A stretch of DNA of 62,635 nt from Fragilaria crotonensis (GCA_022925895.1 JAKSYS010000352.1:1-62635); one strand, 5' to 3'; counted from the first letter of the stretch, positions 40,407 through 50,459 are shown. The notes: a model not told the origin generated them from the sequence alone. Numbers and translations: made by a program.

Positions 40407-42608
40407 TCAGGAGCTGGCTCCCGCCGTGGTAGCGTGTGCGGCCAAACGTTCACGTACGAAAGCGAGTAGGCGTGAGCGTTCCCCAGGCGAGGCGAACGGT
40501 TGATGTGTGGCTCGTCGTCCACAGTTCGGGAAACACCCCCCTTTCGTCCACCATGCGACGCAGAACTCCTGCCCAGCGTCGTTGGCGGGTGGCCGGTGCT
40601 CTCGCAAAATTGTTCGCGTGCCTCCCGCGCGCAACGTGATAGCAGTGAAGTCACTGTCTGTAACCGGGTTTGTGATCCGTGTCACGGGTGCTCGTGTCGC
40701 CTCCCCACTGAGCGTAGACACTGACGTGCGAGCGGAGTGTACATTAACGGATCCTGCTGGGACGGTCCCGCCGCCACTACCACCAGCAGGTGCAGGTGCT
40801 GCAACTGACGGTGTGTGCTGTGTCGATGTGTGGTCCAAGTATTCTGACGGGATATCCATCCAATTTGTCGAATGGTGGAAGGTGCCCCGACGTAGCTCCT
40901 GTAACATGGAGGCGAAGTTTGGAACCTCCACTCCCGCCACGCTGTCCACGACGTTGGTGGCCACCTGCTGCAGGTATTCATGAGCGTTCACTTGTACGGC
41001 TCGCACAATACGGGCATGATATGTACGGGTCACATTTTGTAGGCGTGCCAATTCTTGGTAGCGGTCGGTCACAAACGGAGCGATGTTCTGGAGTCCCACT
41101 GCAGTACTCCATAGCGCCTCCACGAATGGGTGCGGCGGCCCAACTCCTTGGAACAAACTCTGGCACAAGACTGCATAGCGGAAGAGCGTGATGCACACCT
41201 CGGTAATGTCGTTGGGAAACTTGATCTTCTCCCCGTCACGAATCGAGCGGATGTCCGCAAGGCTCGCGTTCTGTTCTCCCTGCGACAGCTGGTTTGCCAC
41301 CGATGAGGCCGCTGTCACTTGGAGATGATGAGCCTTCCCCGCGTATGCGACCATGAAAGGTTGGCAACCGGTAGCCAGGTCGTCTGCGTTGTGTCCGGCA
41401 AACTGGAAACCGACGATCATTTGCTTGAGGGTCGTCGTCACCACTGGGACATACAGCTCCGTCGACAGTCCTCTCGCCATGCAGACTTTCTGCATCTCCT
41501 GAGTGAGCAGCGTGTGTTGCTCGCTCTTGTGACAGTTCGAGAGTCGCTTCCAGACGGGAGCTACGTCATCCGGATTGGCCACATTGCAGTACCGGAGGAG
41601 GACCCGATGTGTCTCCTTATATGCTTCAACGATGGACCTCGCTTCCCGTGCCGGACGTTCCCTCTCTTGATCCTCGTTTCCTGGCTCGCGTTGGGTAAGC
41701 GCTCGTAAGGCCCCGATCAGTGTAGCGGTTGTCCCGGGGTTGCCGACGTCTCCTGTCACTTTCAACGCTGGTAGGTCCGTCTGAACCTTCTGCGTGACAT
41801 ACTGATACACCTCTGGTGGCATGTGTAGCGGCACCAGTGGGTGATGCACACTGGGTAGTGCGTTTTGTGCGCCCCCGCCCCCACGTGCGGTGCAGGCGGC
41901 TCGAAGCCACACTACTACATCATTGCAGCTCTCAAGTGCTTCGTCTGCTCTGATGGCACCCACTATCTCCTGGTAGGCTTGCTTCGCCGTGATCCTCCGA
42001 CGGTGAATGATCAACGAGGCATATCGGCCGGGGATTAGTTGTGTGTTCCGTGGTCGGACGACTTCAGTTTCCGGGTCCTGCTCGGTAAACGGCCCCAATG
42101 GGGCACGTGGATCGACCCACGTCGGAAGCAGGGCTTCCATGGCAGCTACCGTGGGGACGCGGACAGGCGTGCCCACCAAGTGGAACAATGAACCCGGTGT
42201 CTCGACGACCGGGTACTGATGGGGCATGATGTCTCCCAATAGTCCGAGTACCTTGTCGTGGAAGCCCGAGGGTTCGTCACCCGGCAAGTCCATGAAGCGG
42301 AGTAGTCGGTGCACAACGGATACTTCAGGTGGCCCCTCCGGTGGTCCTGCAATCATGCAAAGAAACGCCATCGGCTGACGGTCACTCATTGACACCGTCT
42401 GATCACGGAGTTGAATGGGTGTGGGGATTACCCCTTCGCCCGCGAAACGGTACCCGGCCAGGTAGGCTGCGGTGCGGTCAAACGTTGGGTTATTTGCCGC
42501 GTCCGCATAAAGTTCCCGATACGTGCGTGGTGCTACCATTGCGGCTTCTTGAAGCAGGGGTGGTGGTACCCCGGCGGGTACGACCGCTGGTGGAATGGGA
42601 TGGGCCAT
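40407..42608 (-). CDS. retrotransposon gag-like protein
   Basis: A 733-residue first ORF, beginning 45 bases inside the left repeat (element orientation), so the element has almost no separate leader. Sequence is alpha-helical and Ala/Val-rich without a membrane segment. Near the C terminus 'FCVAWWTKGGCFPNCGRRATH' forms a C-x9-C-x3-C-x5-H metal-binding knuckle of the kind seen in gag proteins of diatom retroelements, followed by a helical tail 'RSRLLAFVRERLAAHA'. It likely binds element RNA and assembles the particle; this is inferred from position and the knuckle, since gag proteins diverge quickly. Confidence 0.8.
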   Translation of the reverse strand: MAHPIPPAVVPAGVPPPLLQEAAMVAPRTYRELYADAANNPTFDRTAAYLAGYRFAGEGVIPTPIQLRDQTVSMSDRQPMAFLCMIAGPPEGPPEVSVVHRLLRFMDLPGDEPSGFHDKVLGLLGDIMPHQYPVVETPGSLFHLVGTPVRVPTVAAMEALLPTWVDPRAPLGPFTEQDPETEVVRPRNTQLIPGRYASLIIHRRRITAKQAYQEIVGAIRADEALESCNDVVVWLRAACTARGGGGAQNALPSVHHPLVPLHMPPEVYQYVTQKVQTDLPALKVTGDVGNPGTTATLIGALRALTQREPGNEDQERERPAREARSIVEAYKETHRVLLRYCNVANPDDVAPVWKRLSNCHKSEQHTLLTQEMQKVCMARGLSTELYVPVVTTTLKQMIVGFQFAGHNADDLATGCQPFMVAYAGKAHHLQVTAASSVANQLSQGEQNASLADIRSIRDGEKIKFPNDITEVCITLFRYAVLCQSLFQGVGPPHPFVEALWSTAVGLQNIAPFVTDRYQELARLQNVTRTYHARIVRAVQVNAHEYLQQVATNVVDSVAGVEVPNFASMLQELRRGTFHHSTNWMDIPSEYLDHTSTQHTPSVAAPAPAGGSGGGTVPAGSVNVHSARTSVSTLSGEATRAPVTRITNPVTDSDFTAITLRAGGTRTILREHRPPANDAGQEFCVAWWTKGGCFPNCGRRATHQPFASPGERSRLLAFVRERLAAHATTAGASS

Positions 42609-42653
42609 AGCTTAATCACCGTGTTCGGTGTTAGGCGTCGTGCACTTCCTTCC

Positions 42654-42964
42654 GTTTTAAACTAAGCTAGCTATCGATAGCTCGGCTACCACACTCGTAG
42701 TGTACCTTAGTCAGGTTCCTCGTGTGGTGCTAATTGATGCTGCGACGACGTTCGGTTGCCGAGACAAACAACAATGAGCCCGATGCCTGCACAAGCTTCC
42801 ATTCAATTGCCCGGTACAAAGTACCAGGGTCTGCCACGCATTTCTGGCTTACGTACACTTCTCGGCCAGTACCCCATGCCCCGTAGGATCCGCGTTGGTC
42901 GGATTTCCTTGTGGCATGTTCTGTGTGATGTATGCAGACCTCCCGTACTCGCTGCCGCTGACGG
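42654..42964 (-). repeat. terminal A repeat (A1) of the retrotransposon
   Basis: A 311-base repeat matching 36603-36913 without indels. Its outer edge is CTGACGG, followed by flanking TATGCATACAG. Transcription of the element probably starts here. Confidence 0.93.
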
Positions 42965-43495
42965 TATGCATACAGTATGTACCAGCGACCAGGACGCGAG
43001 CATGTGGTCTTCTCCACTGTGTACTACTACTAGTACCAATTAATGAGTATGAACAATGTATGATACGGGCACCACGGACCACGGACCATGTTGTTTGTGC
43101 ATCGAGGTACTGGTGCGTAGTAACGTACCAGGTAGTGTTCTAATGCCGACTGATACTGTGTTGTCCGAGTTCGCAGATCCCCTAACCCTTTCGAGTGTGC
43201 GTTATGAATATATACGCGTATGTAGGTAATGGCGAACGCCGCGAAAACATGAAGAATATTTATAACCTACAAGTCTCTATACATTATGTTGGTGATCCCC
43301 ATCTGCGAGAGGGGTGTTGCCTCCGCCGACAGGCAAACTTTTCCAAGGGTACACAGAGATTAGCGCTGGACACTGGACCCCTGCTCTGCGGTCTCGATAG
43401 CCGCAAGTCGACGTATTCGAGTAGTCGATCTTCCATTTTAAGTGTTGGTGACAGAGTTGATCTTCTGGGAACGAGATCGTCTGCCCTCCAACGAA
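42965..43495. promoter_or_regulatory. 5' flank of the 43496 gene, GTAC-containing
   Basis: No gene seen. GTAC words occur at 42970-43000, 43020-43035 and 43105-43135 (GTAACGTACCAGGTAG). Before the insertion this was contiguous with 36287-36376, giving a divergent intergenic region of roughly 0.6 kb. Confidence 0.4.
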
Positions 43496-44593
43496 ATGTC
43501 GAAAGACAGTGTTGACGAGGATCGAATTGTTGCTGGTGTCATCGAAGCTGCGCAGGAAGGGCAGTCCTCCGACGCGTTGTCCCATGATGTGTCGATGGCG
43601 AAGGGTCGAGAAGAAGGCCTGATTGAGCGAGAATCTTCGGATCCGACTGGTGAATTGAATAATGAAATCGGACCGATTTCGGTCGAAGAGGGGGATGATG
43701 CTGAGCTCTCAGACGAGCTCATGATTTCAAAAAACAATGATAGCACCGTAGAGCAAAGCCCGACTGTTCCAGAACATGGCAAGTCGGACAATACAAAGGA
43801 AAACTCGCAAGAACAAGTCGTTACGGGTGACGGCGCTATAACAAACGACGCGCTTGGTGTGACGGCAGAACAAAGCGGGAATGCAGACGTGGGTACCAGC
43901 GCACTGTCTCTTGAACAAGCAGTGGGTCGCGAACAAGGAGGCAAAGGGGCAGCTGTAGCGTCTCACGCAAGGCCGCTACCAGCACCTGTCCCACCTCCCG
44001 CCGTTCCAGGTTCCCTTGGAATGTATGCAGGCTACCAAATGGGCTATCAAAATTACTATCGTGGCTATCCAACTCAACACTCAACATATCCGAGTCCGCA
44101 TTACCCTGCTCCATTCGTTGCAGGCGCTCCTCAGTATCTTCCGAATCCAGCCGCAGCAGCAGCACCTGGTAGCGAAGCTCCAACTGCGGCTGCTCATCAG
44201 GAATGGTGGGCAAAATATTATGAACACTACTATAAGCTTACAGCGTACAGTATGGTACCGGGAGTGACCCCACCTCCCCCACCCAATCCGTGGGCTCTGC
44301 ATACGCTACCTACGCTAATTTCCCAACACACGACGAGAAGAAAAGCTGAACCCGCAGCAGAGATCACAGCGCCACGAAAGAAACAAAGGGTCGTGGAAGC
44401 AGCGCAAGCGCCCCATATGGAATCCACAACACCATCAGCCGAGAAACATGGTGATCTCGACGTAGACGAAGGGGATGAAAGCGTCAATACCAAGGTGGAT
44501 GAGACAATGGCCGATAAAGCTCAAGCGAAGCAACCGGAAGGAAGAAAGATTGGAGATATTGTTCATTCACTGACTAACATGCATCGACGTTAG
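43496..44593 (+). CDS. Pro/Tyr-rich low-complexity protein, unknown function
   Basis: A 365-residue protein from the ATG at 43496 (MSKDSVDED); an in-frame ATG at 43442 would add 18 residues. The first 150 residues are acidic and Ser/Glu/Gln-rich. The middle (about 165-280) is rich in Pro, Ala and Tyr, with 'GMYAGYQMGYQNYYRGYP', an Ala-run and 'WWAKYYEHYYKLTAYSMVP', then PPPPPNPW. The C-terminal third is charged and has a likely nuclear signal, PRKKQRV. Tyr/Pro-rich prion-like stretches flanked by charged tails are common in RNA-binding and transcription-associated proteins; no RRM, KH or other domain is present, so function is not assigned. The consistent codon use and lack of internal stops over 1.1 kb support a real gene. 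Confidence 0.6.
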   Translation: MSKDSVDEDRIVAGVIEAAQEGQSSDALSHDVSMAKGREEGLIERESSDPTGELNNEIGPISVEEGDDAELSDELMISKNNDSTVEQSPTVPEHGKSDNTKENSQEQVVTGDGAITNDALGVTAEQSGNADVGTSALSLEQAVGREQGGKGAAVASHARPLPAPVPPPAVPGSLGMYAGYQMGYQNYYRGYPTQHSTYPSPHYPAPFVAGAPQYLPNPAAAAAPGSEAPTAAAHQEWWAKYYEHYYKLTAYSMVPGVTPPPPPNPWALHTLPTLISQHTTRRKAEPAAEITAPRKKQRVVEAAQAPHMESTTPSAEKHGDLDVDEGDESVNTKVDETMADKAQAKQPEGRKIGDIVHSLTNMHRR

Positions 44594-46791
44594 CGCAGCT
44601 TTAACCTTGTTTAGCTGGGGATCTGGGTTTTCAAGCGAGCCTGGTGATTCCTCAATCTAGAGGCATTTCATTCGAAGCGTTGCCGCCTTGCCTTGATAAT
44701 TGATATCCTTGGACATAAATGCGCGACGTAGACTAACTGTTTTAGGCTGGTCCGTCAGAATGTTCGAGCAGAGACGAACAGCAATATCGTTATTCGGGAG
44801 GCGTCATGATGGGTCTCACGACTCAAACATCGTTTCATGCTAGGAATGTTGCTATGCTCTTCCAATTGAAGGCGATGCGACCCTTTTATTATACCAGCGA
44901 AAGTCGATTAGTTGTAATACAAGCAGGCCGCGCTCTCTGGAAGCGATTGAAGATGTTAAAACTGCGGTGGTACAAATTTACGAGCGACACAGCCGGAGGA
45001 GTCACTTCTGATAGGAGACAGCACCCAACACAAAAGTAAAAACTCAAGTCATATGCGCCGACTACAAGGTCTAATGATTCTTTTGATGCGACTTTCTGCA
45101 ATGCAGCCCTTAAATCCCGATGATCTACCCAAAAAAAAGTCTAGAAAGTACTCGGATGAGACTGTTTCATTGCCGTGCGAATGCCAGGCTTTGCAGGAGG
45201 TAGTAGTTGAGACCATCGTTTACAGGTGCTGGTGCAATTCATCGACCCAACCCCCACCAGGCATAATGCTAGTCCTGTCGGTATGCTAGGCAAGTATACA
45301 TACATCAATGCTTAGTACTGGTTGTGCCTCTGCTGTAAAAGTCGAGAAATCGATTTAATACACTGCCGCGACGCTCAAGTTTCATGCTCTCAGCATTGCT
45401 CCTTAAGCCATCAGGTCTGCACATGTTTGAAGTTATTCCCACTATTACTGTCGACCATGTCATGAATACAACAACATAGCAATGCATCCAAGATCCGAAG
45501 TCTGCCTATCTTGGATCCAATTCATTGCAACAAGCATGTGTGGCCTGCTGAATCAACAACCCATCAATCATGCCTTTAATCCTAATCTCCACTGTGCTGA
45601 GATCTGGAGTCATTGCTGGTAACTGTGTCACCCCCGAGGAAGTGAGTAGCTACTCCCAAAGACCATGCCTGCGTCTTAGCCGAATTCCGCTGAAGTTGTT
45701 TGGGAAAATACTACTGTGCTATTGTTGTTGTCCTGTTCTGCCTGGTGGCCATGATGGTCAAATAGCAGATATTAGTTGCCTCGTCAATACGTATCGGGCA
45801 ATAGCAATCAAAAGCAGTGCAACTATTTACAAGCATCATTAACAGCTTGGCACCAGTGTGTTGTCCTTCATGCTTCTCCTTGCTTCTTTGGGTGGGAATA
45901 CGTTCTGCAAGCCAATGGTGGCCAATGCTGGCACAAGGCCGGAGCTACCATCAAAGATACATACACCACCCAACCCTGTATGGATGTGATGTCTTCTTTT
46001 ATTCTGAGCAATATTGACTTTAAGATCTTCTTCACTGTCACACCCAGACTTGAGCTTGCTTTGAATGATCTAGTATTGGACTGCCTTTTCATCTTGCACA
46101 TGTTGGCTGTGATGGTAAAGCGGCCTGCCTGTTATGACCAGAATGAGTATGATTTTGTGGTTAATGCGTATTTACAAGCATGTGGATTATCAAAATAATA
46201 TAAGAGCAAGAACCACAGGCTTCAATTTTTCTTCACTGTCTTGCAATTCTAATTGAAATCCAACACCATTCTGTTTTGGGGTTCAGGATGACCATGTAGA
46301 CTTGGATTATCATTCTTGACAGGCAAAGCAAGCATATCTGTGCACTTTGCCTTGCACAGGAGGGTGCAGTTTGTCAGGTCTGTGCATGGTCAGGATGATT
46401 TTGGCAAAGAAATTCCAAGAAATAAGCATTCCAAGAACCACGAGTGCTCCGTGCTGCAAACGAGGACGAGCGTAGTCCTACCCAAGCACCACGTACTACT
46501 ACCGGTAGTACCGTTAGTGGCGTGGTTGCGGGGGGGGGGGGGGGGGGCGTCTGTTGGTTTGGCCATCGCATGTCGAATGGGCGTCATCGCGTTGAGACAC
46601 ATTTTATGGCTGTGCGATCTTTTTGAGTGGATCCGATCCGAAATATGGGAAAGGGACATTTTACAATTTTTCTTCTCTGCATCACACTTTTTTGGGTTGT
46701 TGTGCGGAATTCAGATCGAAGTCGAATCACTATTTACTTCCAGGATGAGAGTCGCGTCGTCCCTTCGGTTCATTTAAAGAGATTGGAGAAG
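44594..46791. other. gene-free stretch with partly CpG-poor DNA and a poly-G run
   Basis: No supported gene. ORFs at 45570-46198 show no family feature. The 45841-46320 part is CG-poor like the other decayed blocks. An 18-base G run lies at 46530-46547, just after ACTACTACCGGTAGTACCG. Confidence 0.45.
46530..46547. repeat. poly-G tract (18 G)
   Basis: An uninterrupted run of 18 G on the plus strand, the longest homopolymer noticed in the window. Length is likely unstable and hard to sequence. It could form a G-quadruplex. Confidence 0.95.
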
Positions 46792-47256
46792 ATGTCTAAC
46801 AAGGAAATGTCGGGGAAGGATCAACGCAAAGGATTGTCAAGAAGAAGAAGCAACGCAGCGAAGAAAGACACTTGGGACATACCTGAGTTCGACGAGTGTG
46901 AAGCTCCGAAGCGTGATGCTGACGTTTCAGCGCACAATCGTTCGAGGAGAATGGAATTGAGAAATCAGGAAGGAAGCGCTTCACTTCTCGACGGCGATTC
47001 GAAGCGTGCGAATCCGATAACAACCTCTGAAGTCGTCGAAGGAGCCAACGACGAAAACGCGGCAGCAGGTTGTAAGCGAAGGCGATCATTCTGCAGTTTT
47101 CATTATCGGACCACTCAAGGAGGTTCTTCTAGCGTGGAACCGGGAGATGATCCGGCCATGCAATCGCCTGGGACAAGCACAAAGGCCCTCAAGCTCCTTG
47201 AATTTGTTCACGACGAGGAGGTGTCACCTCTGGATATGCCTTCCATGGACAAATAA
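46792..47256 (+). CDS. small basic hypothetical protein
   Basis: A 154-residue protein from the ATG at 46792 (MSNKEMSGKDQ). The frame is open back to 46627, where an upstream ATG would add a hydrophobic stretch (FTIFLLCITLFWVVV) that could instead be a signal anchor. The protein is rich in Arg, Lys, Ser and Asp with two basic clusters (SRRRS; CKRRRSF), and ends in an acidic helix 'KALKLLEFVHDEEVSPLDMP'. No domain is recognised. Composition suits a disordered nuclear protein. Coding status rests on length and composition only. Confidence 0.42.
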   Translation: MSNKEMSGKDQRKGLSRRRSNAAKKDTWDIPEFDECEAPKRDADVSAHNRSRRMELRNQEGSASLLDGDSKRANPITTSEVVEGANDENAAAGCKRRRSFCSFHYRTTQGGSSSVEPGDDPAMQSPGTSTKALKLLEFVHDEEVSPLDMPSMDK

Positions 47257-47771
47257 CATTTAAAGGGATGTTGCATGGGTGCCACTTCTTTATCATATTG
47301 CCTCTTTATGAGCAACTTAAGACTTTTTCTACGCGTGTCAAGGTTGAGTGTGAAGACGACGTTTCCCAGGCCTGGTCCTCGGTGAGTAATTATTACTTTA
47401 TTCTCGGAGGACATTCAAAATCCGCAGGAATAAGAGAAAGAAGAAGGTTTCACTTGACGTCTCAGCATGTAGTCAACATCACTCATCAAGTGATTACACA
47501 AGACACCATGTGTGTATTTGTATTGTGTGTTCAGCCGTCAGTGGTGTGGCACACGTTCCAAAGTTGCAAAACTAGTTGATTTTCCGGGTTCTGTCTCCTC
47601 CACAATACCTCCCTCTCACCCTGCGACGCCAAATTTCAAAAAATGGATTGCGCAAGTACTGTACTATCCACGAGAAATCCCTTCGAACTATGTTCGTACT
47701 CCAGTGCTTAATCTACTCCCTCAGTCTCCAGTGCCAACCCCATGGTCAAGTCCTGCGTCTAGTTCCCAGTG
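47257..47771. other. convergent spacer
   Basis: No gene seen between the small basic ORF (plus) and the F-box-like gene (minus). Isolated GTAC words at 47655-47705. Nothing else noted. Confidence 0.4.
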
Positions 47772-48836
47772 CTAAATATGATCATGGACATCTGACAGGA
47801 GTTTGTCTTCGTCCACTACCAACACATCCGAATCGCTCACTGGAATGCCAAGATCTGTAAGTTTCTCGTGATACTTCCGAACCAACCAAATTTCATCTGC
47901 TTCCTCCGTCCCCAACGCACCAAGAACCATATCCGGAGTTAACGTTTTAGTGTCAAAATAGTCCCGGCAGAGGATTTCCAACTCCTCCATCACAGCCTTG
48001 CTGAAAACTATCGCATTTTCCGTGATAAACACATTTTGCGACGTTTCCATCGCAAAGGGAACCTCATAATGAGAGCTTAGAAGCTCAAGAACCAAATCCT
48101 TTGACGCCAAACACTCGATTCCGCCAGGGCGACTGGCGATTGCCCCAAGTCGTTCCGCAACGGAAATGCATGTTGCCCTAGCATTGACGGCTTGTTCAAG
48201 TGGGAACGACTCGCAGTACATTTTGCAAAGACCACAACCTTTGGCATAGTAACAAATAAAGGTACCGGCTTGAAAGGCGGGGCCAAAGAGTTTCACTTTA
48301 TGAGAGAAGCATCCTGTTTGATAGGCGCCGCATATAGATCGCACCAATGATCGAACAATCTCGACGGAGTCTTCTTGAAGGAACGTATCGCGAAAGTACG
48401 TGCCCAGTGGGACTCCAAGCGCATCGGCATCGAGACCAACAGAAAGCAGTTTCGGAAAGTGAACAAGGAAGGGTACGATGCGACTCGCAGTGCTTTGACA
48501 AATGGAGAATTTTTCTTCGTTCTCCTCTGGATCCAGGCAGGTGATCAGACAAAAAACGTCGACCTGAGTGACGTTTCCGTTTGAAAATCGTCGAGCAAAC
48601 ACTTTTCTCAACTCGTCCTTCTTATAGATACTGATTCGAGAAACGAAATTCATTGACTCCTGCAACTGTCTCGACACAGCCCAACATTGTATGACATCTG
48701 AGAACGGCAGGTAATCCAAAGCGTGACCCCAAATCTCAGCAGGAAGCTCCATTGGCTTCTCTCCGTCTGGATCCTGACTCTGTACCTTTGCTCGCTTCGC
48801 TGGTGGATCGTCGAGAACGCACATGTCGGGAAGCAT
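47772..48836 (-). CDS. F-box-like protein
   Basis: A 354-residue protein. Residues about 27-70 ('KPMELPAEIWGHALDYLPFS' followed by DVIQCWAVSRQLQESM) fit an F-box: a Leu-Pro start, a hydrophobic helix, then a Trp and a VSR..Q block. The rest carries no LRR, WD40 or kelch repeats; it is helical, with a Cys cluster 'CYYAKGCGLCKMYCESFP' near the middle that may bind metal. This resembles the many diatom F-box-like proteins of the form 'LP.E.W..vldFLPf.dv..c..vsr', most of unknown function. If a true F-box, it would bind SKP1 and recruit a substrate to a cullin ubiquitin ligase; this is inferred. The ATG at 48836 is followed by an open frame to the stop at 47772. Confidence 0.68.
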   Translation of the reverse strand: MLPDMCVLDDPPAKRAKVQSQDPDGEKPMELPAEIWGHALDYLPFSDVIQCWAVSRQLQESMNFVSRISIYKKDELRKVFARRFSNGNVTQVDVFCLITCLDPEENEEKFSICQSTASRIVPFLVHFPKLLSVGLDADALGVPLGTYFRDTFLQEDSVEIVRSLVRSICGAYQTGCFSHKVKLFGPAFQAGTFICYYAKGCGLCKMYCESFPLEQAVNARATCISVAERLGAIASRPGGIECLASKDLVLELLSSHYEVPFAMETSQNVFITENAIVFSKAVMEELEILCRDYFDTKTLTPDMVLGALGTEEADEIWLVRKYHEKLTDLGIPVSDSDVLVVDEDKLLSDVHDHI

Positions 48837-49541
48837 ATGCTTCGTCTTTGCCTTTCGTAATCAAACAACGTACTGTATGAGGCTCGAGCTCGTGTCCACC
48901 CTGCGGAATGCAAGCAACTCGGAGTAGACTGGAGGTCGCTGTGCAGATGGTGCAACAGTCCGAGTTTCTTTGTCACCCGAAGGAGAGCTGACGTCACAAG
49001 GCAATATAAAGCTTTCTTAAATAAGAAACATCCTTTCTTGGTTGGCACACATCACATTTGATTTGTCTGTATGTCGGTGAGGGAAAACAACATGACAGTT
49101 TGTCCGAGGCGTCAGAATGAGTTCTGAACGCACACACATCACGGCACTTAAACTTCATACGAAAGAAACAAGAAACAATCTAAGCTGACATCAAACGACG
49201 GCGAACACATGTCCCCAAACAACGTGTGGTGATGACGAGATGCGGTTTGAAGTTTGAAGTTTGAATGACATTCGAGATTTGTACTGGAGTACTAGCTAGT
49301 ACACGGTTGTTGTAGCTATAGCGGGCAGTACTGGAAACTCGATACCATGCCAAAGCCCCATGCCCCTGCCCCGGTGCGTAAAACATCTATGCATACCATT
49401 TGGTGGTTGGTTCTGTTCGCGTTCGTGTTGTCGCTACCATTTTCGTCGCTGCATTACTGCCTACTGAAGATATCAATCCTAGAGTTACGAAATCCCAGGC
49501 TTACGATCCGCACGTGCAACGTCCTAATGCCGAAAACTGTT
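48837..49541. promoter_or_regulatory. divergent intergenic region with a TTTGAAG triple repeat and GTAC palindrome
   Basis: Lies between the F-box-like gene (minus) and the acyl-CoA-binding gene (plus). A three-fold GTTTGAA repeat at 49245-49265 is followed at 49281-49303 by GTACTGGAGTACTAGCTAG. A similar pairing occurs at 56479-56514. Confidence 0.45.
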
Positions 49542-50459
49542 ATGGCTCAATCCAAAAGAAGCAGCTCTCTCGTTACTGCCGTTTGTGCCTTCGTCGCCAT
49601 TGGCTTTGCAGCGTACGTTCTTGTGGAGAGTCGAAGGGACAAGAAGAAAAAAACGGGCGCAGGTGCTCATCAGCATGCAGGTGATGACGTCGCAAGCGCT
49701 TCTCCAACGGATCAAGTCCTGCTGGATCTGTTTGACGATGCCATTGCAACATCGACGCTTTTGCAAGGCCTGAGCAACGGGGACAAATTGATGCTGTATA
49801 GTCTCTACAAACAAGGCAGATTTGGAGATGCCCCGATGAAGGGGCCTTCTGTTTTAAACATGGTCGAGTATTCAAAACATTCCGCTTGGAGCCGGTTTAG
49901 AGGCATGCCAAGGTCGACAGCGATGGCTCACTACATCCGGGGAGTCAATGAGTTGAGAAGTGGGGATTCAAAATCTGAGAATAGTGATTCTGGTAGCGAC
50001 TTTGACGGACCATCCTCCGGTATGGGACTGCAACCTAGTATGCCAGTGGATCTCCCAGACGAACCAGACGTAAACGGAGAATCTCTTGAAGCCAAACTAC
50101 GAAACGCTGCTGCCACAGCCGGACTGAAGGAAATGAAAGTTGTGATTGAAATGGGTGCAGACTTGAATTCCGCTGACGATCACGGCGAGACTGCATTGCA
50201 TTTCTGTGCGGATCGTGGCATGCTTGATGGCGTTGTTTACCTATTAGAACTCGGGGCCGATCCAAATGCTTCTGATCATGATGGAATATCCGTACTGCAG
50301 GCGGCAGTAATTGCAGGGCATACTGAAGTGTGCAAAGTTTTACTAGAAGCAGGTGCTGATCCTGATCATCCGGATTCCGATGGAGACAGTCCAAGATCGT
50401 GCGCGATTGAAGATGAATCGGCAGCTTTGGTTGAGTTGTTTGCTATGTTCCATCGATAG
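49542..50459 (+). CDS. membrane-anchored acyl-CoA-binding protein with ankyrin repeats (ACBD6-like)
   Basis: 305 residues from the ATG at 49542 (MAQSKRSSS); in-frame ATGs at 49527 and 49347 are also possible. An N-terminal membrane helix ('VTAVCAFVAIGFAAYVLVES') is followed by KKKK. The acyl-CoA-binding domain (about residues 60-145) has 'LSNGDKLMLYSLYKQGRFGD', then KHSAWSRFRGMPRSTAMAHY, matching the family pattern YxLYKQ...G and KW.AW...G.S...A...Y. An acidic disordered linker follows, then three ankyrin repeats ('DHGETALHFCADRGMLDGVV', 'DHDGISVLQAAVIAGHTEVC', and a shorter last one). This matches ACBD6/ACBP2 architecture, which binds long-chain acyl-CoA and tethers partners by the ankyrin part. 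The helix would hold it on the ER or another endomembrane, facing the cytosol, as plant ACBP1/2 do. Confidence 0.88.
   Translation: MAQSKRSSSLVTAVCAFVAIGFAAYVLVESRRDKKKKTGAGAHQHAGDDVASASPTDQVLLDLFDDAIATSTLLQGLSNGDKLMLYSLYKQGRFGDAPMKGPSVLNMVEYSKHSAWSRFRGMPRSTAMAHYIRGVNELRSGDSKSENSDSGSDFDGPSSGMGLQPSMPVDLPDEPDVNGESLEAKLRNAAATAGLKEMKVVIEMGADLNSADDHGETALHFCADRGMLDGVVYLLELGADPNASDHDGISVLQAAVIAGHTEVCKVLLEAGADPDHPDSDGDSPRSCAIEDESAALVELFAMFHR

Larger units (their letters stand above)
36377..42964 (-). mobile_element. DIRS-order tyrosine-recombinase retrotransposon with split direct repeats (Ngaro/PAT-like)
   Basis: A 6,588-base element reading right to left: repeat A (42654-42964), gag-like ORF, RT-RNase H ORF, tyrosine recombinase ORF, repeat B (36912-37115), a second repeat A (36603-36913), a 14-base spacer and a second repeat B (36377-36588). 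This A1-ORFs-B1-A2-B2 order is the split-direct-repeat arrangement of Ngaro/PAT-type elements, which integrate a circular DNA by recombinase without target duplication. All three ORFs are open end to end. The two A copies are the same length (311 bases) and look identical; the B copies differ by one 8-base indel. All of this suggests a recent insertion. No methyltransferase domain was recognised downstream of RNase H, which favours Ngaro over PAT or DIRS1. Overall GC is higher than in the flanking DNA. The insertion lies between the divergent genes at 36286 and 43496. Confidence 0.93.

Noticed and set aside
36603..42964. Two direct 311-base repeats flanking three ORFs, as in an LTR retrotransposon
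   Set aside because: One copy is internal to a B-A-B block and the element encodes a tyrosine recombinase; no LTR-type integrase, protease or target duplication is seen.
45570..46198. ORFs of 90 and 140 codons
   Set aside because: Overlapping frames with no recognisable features, in partly CpG-poor DNA.
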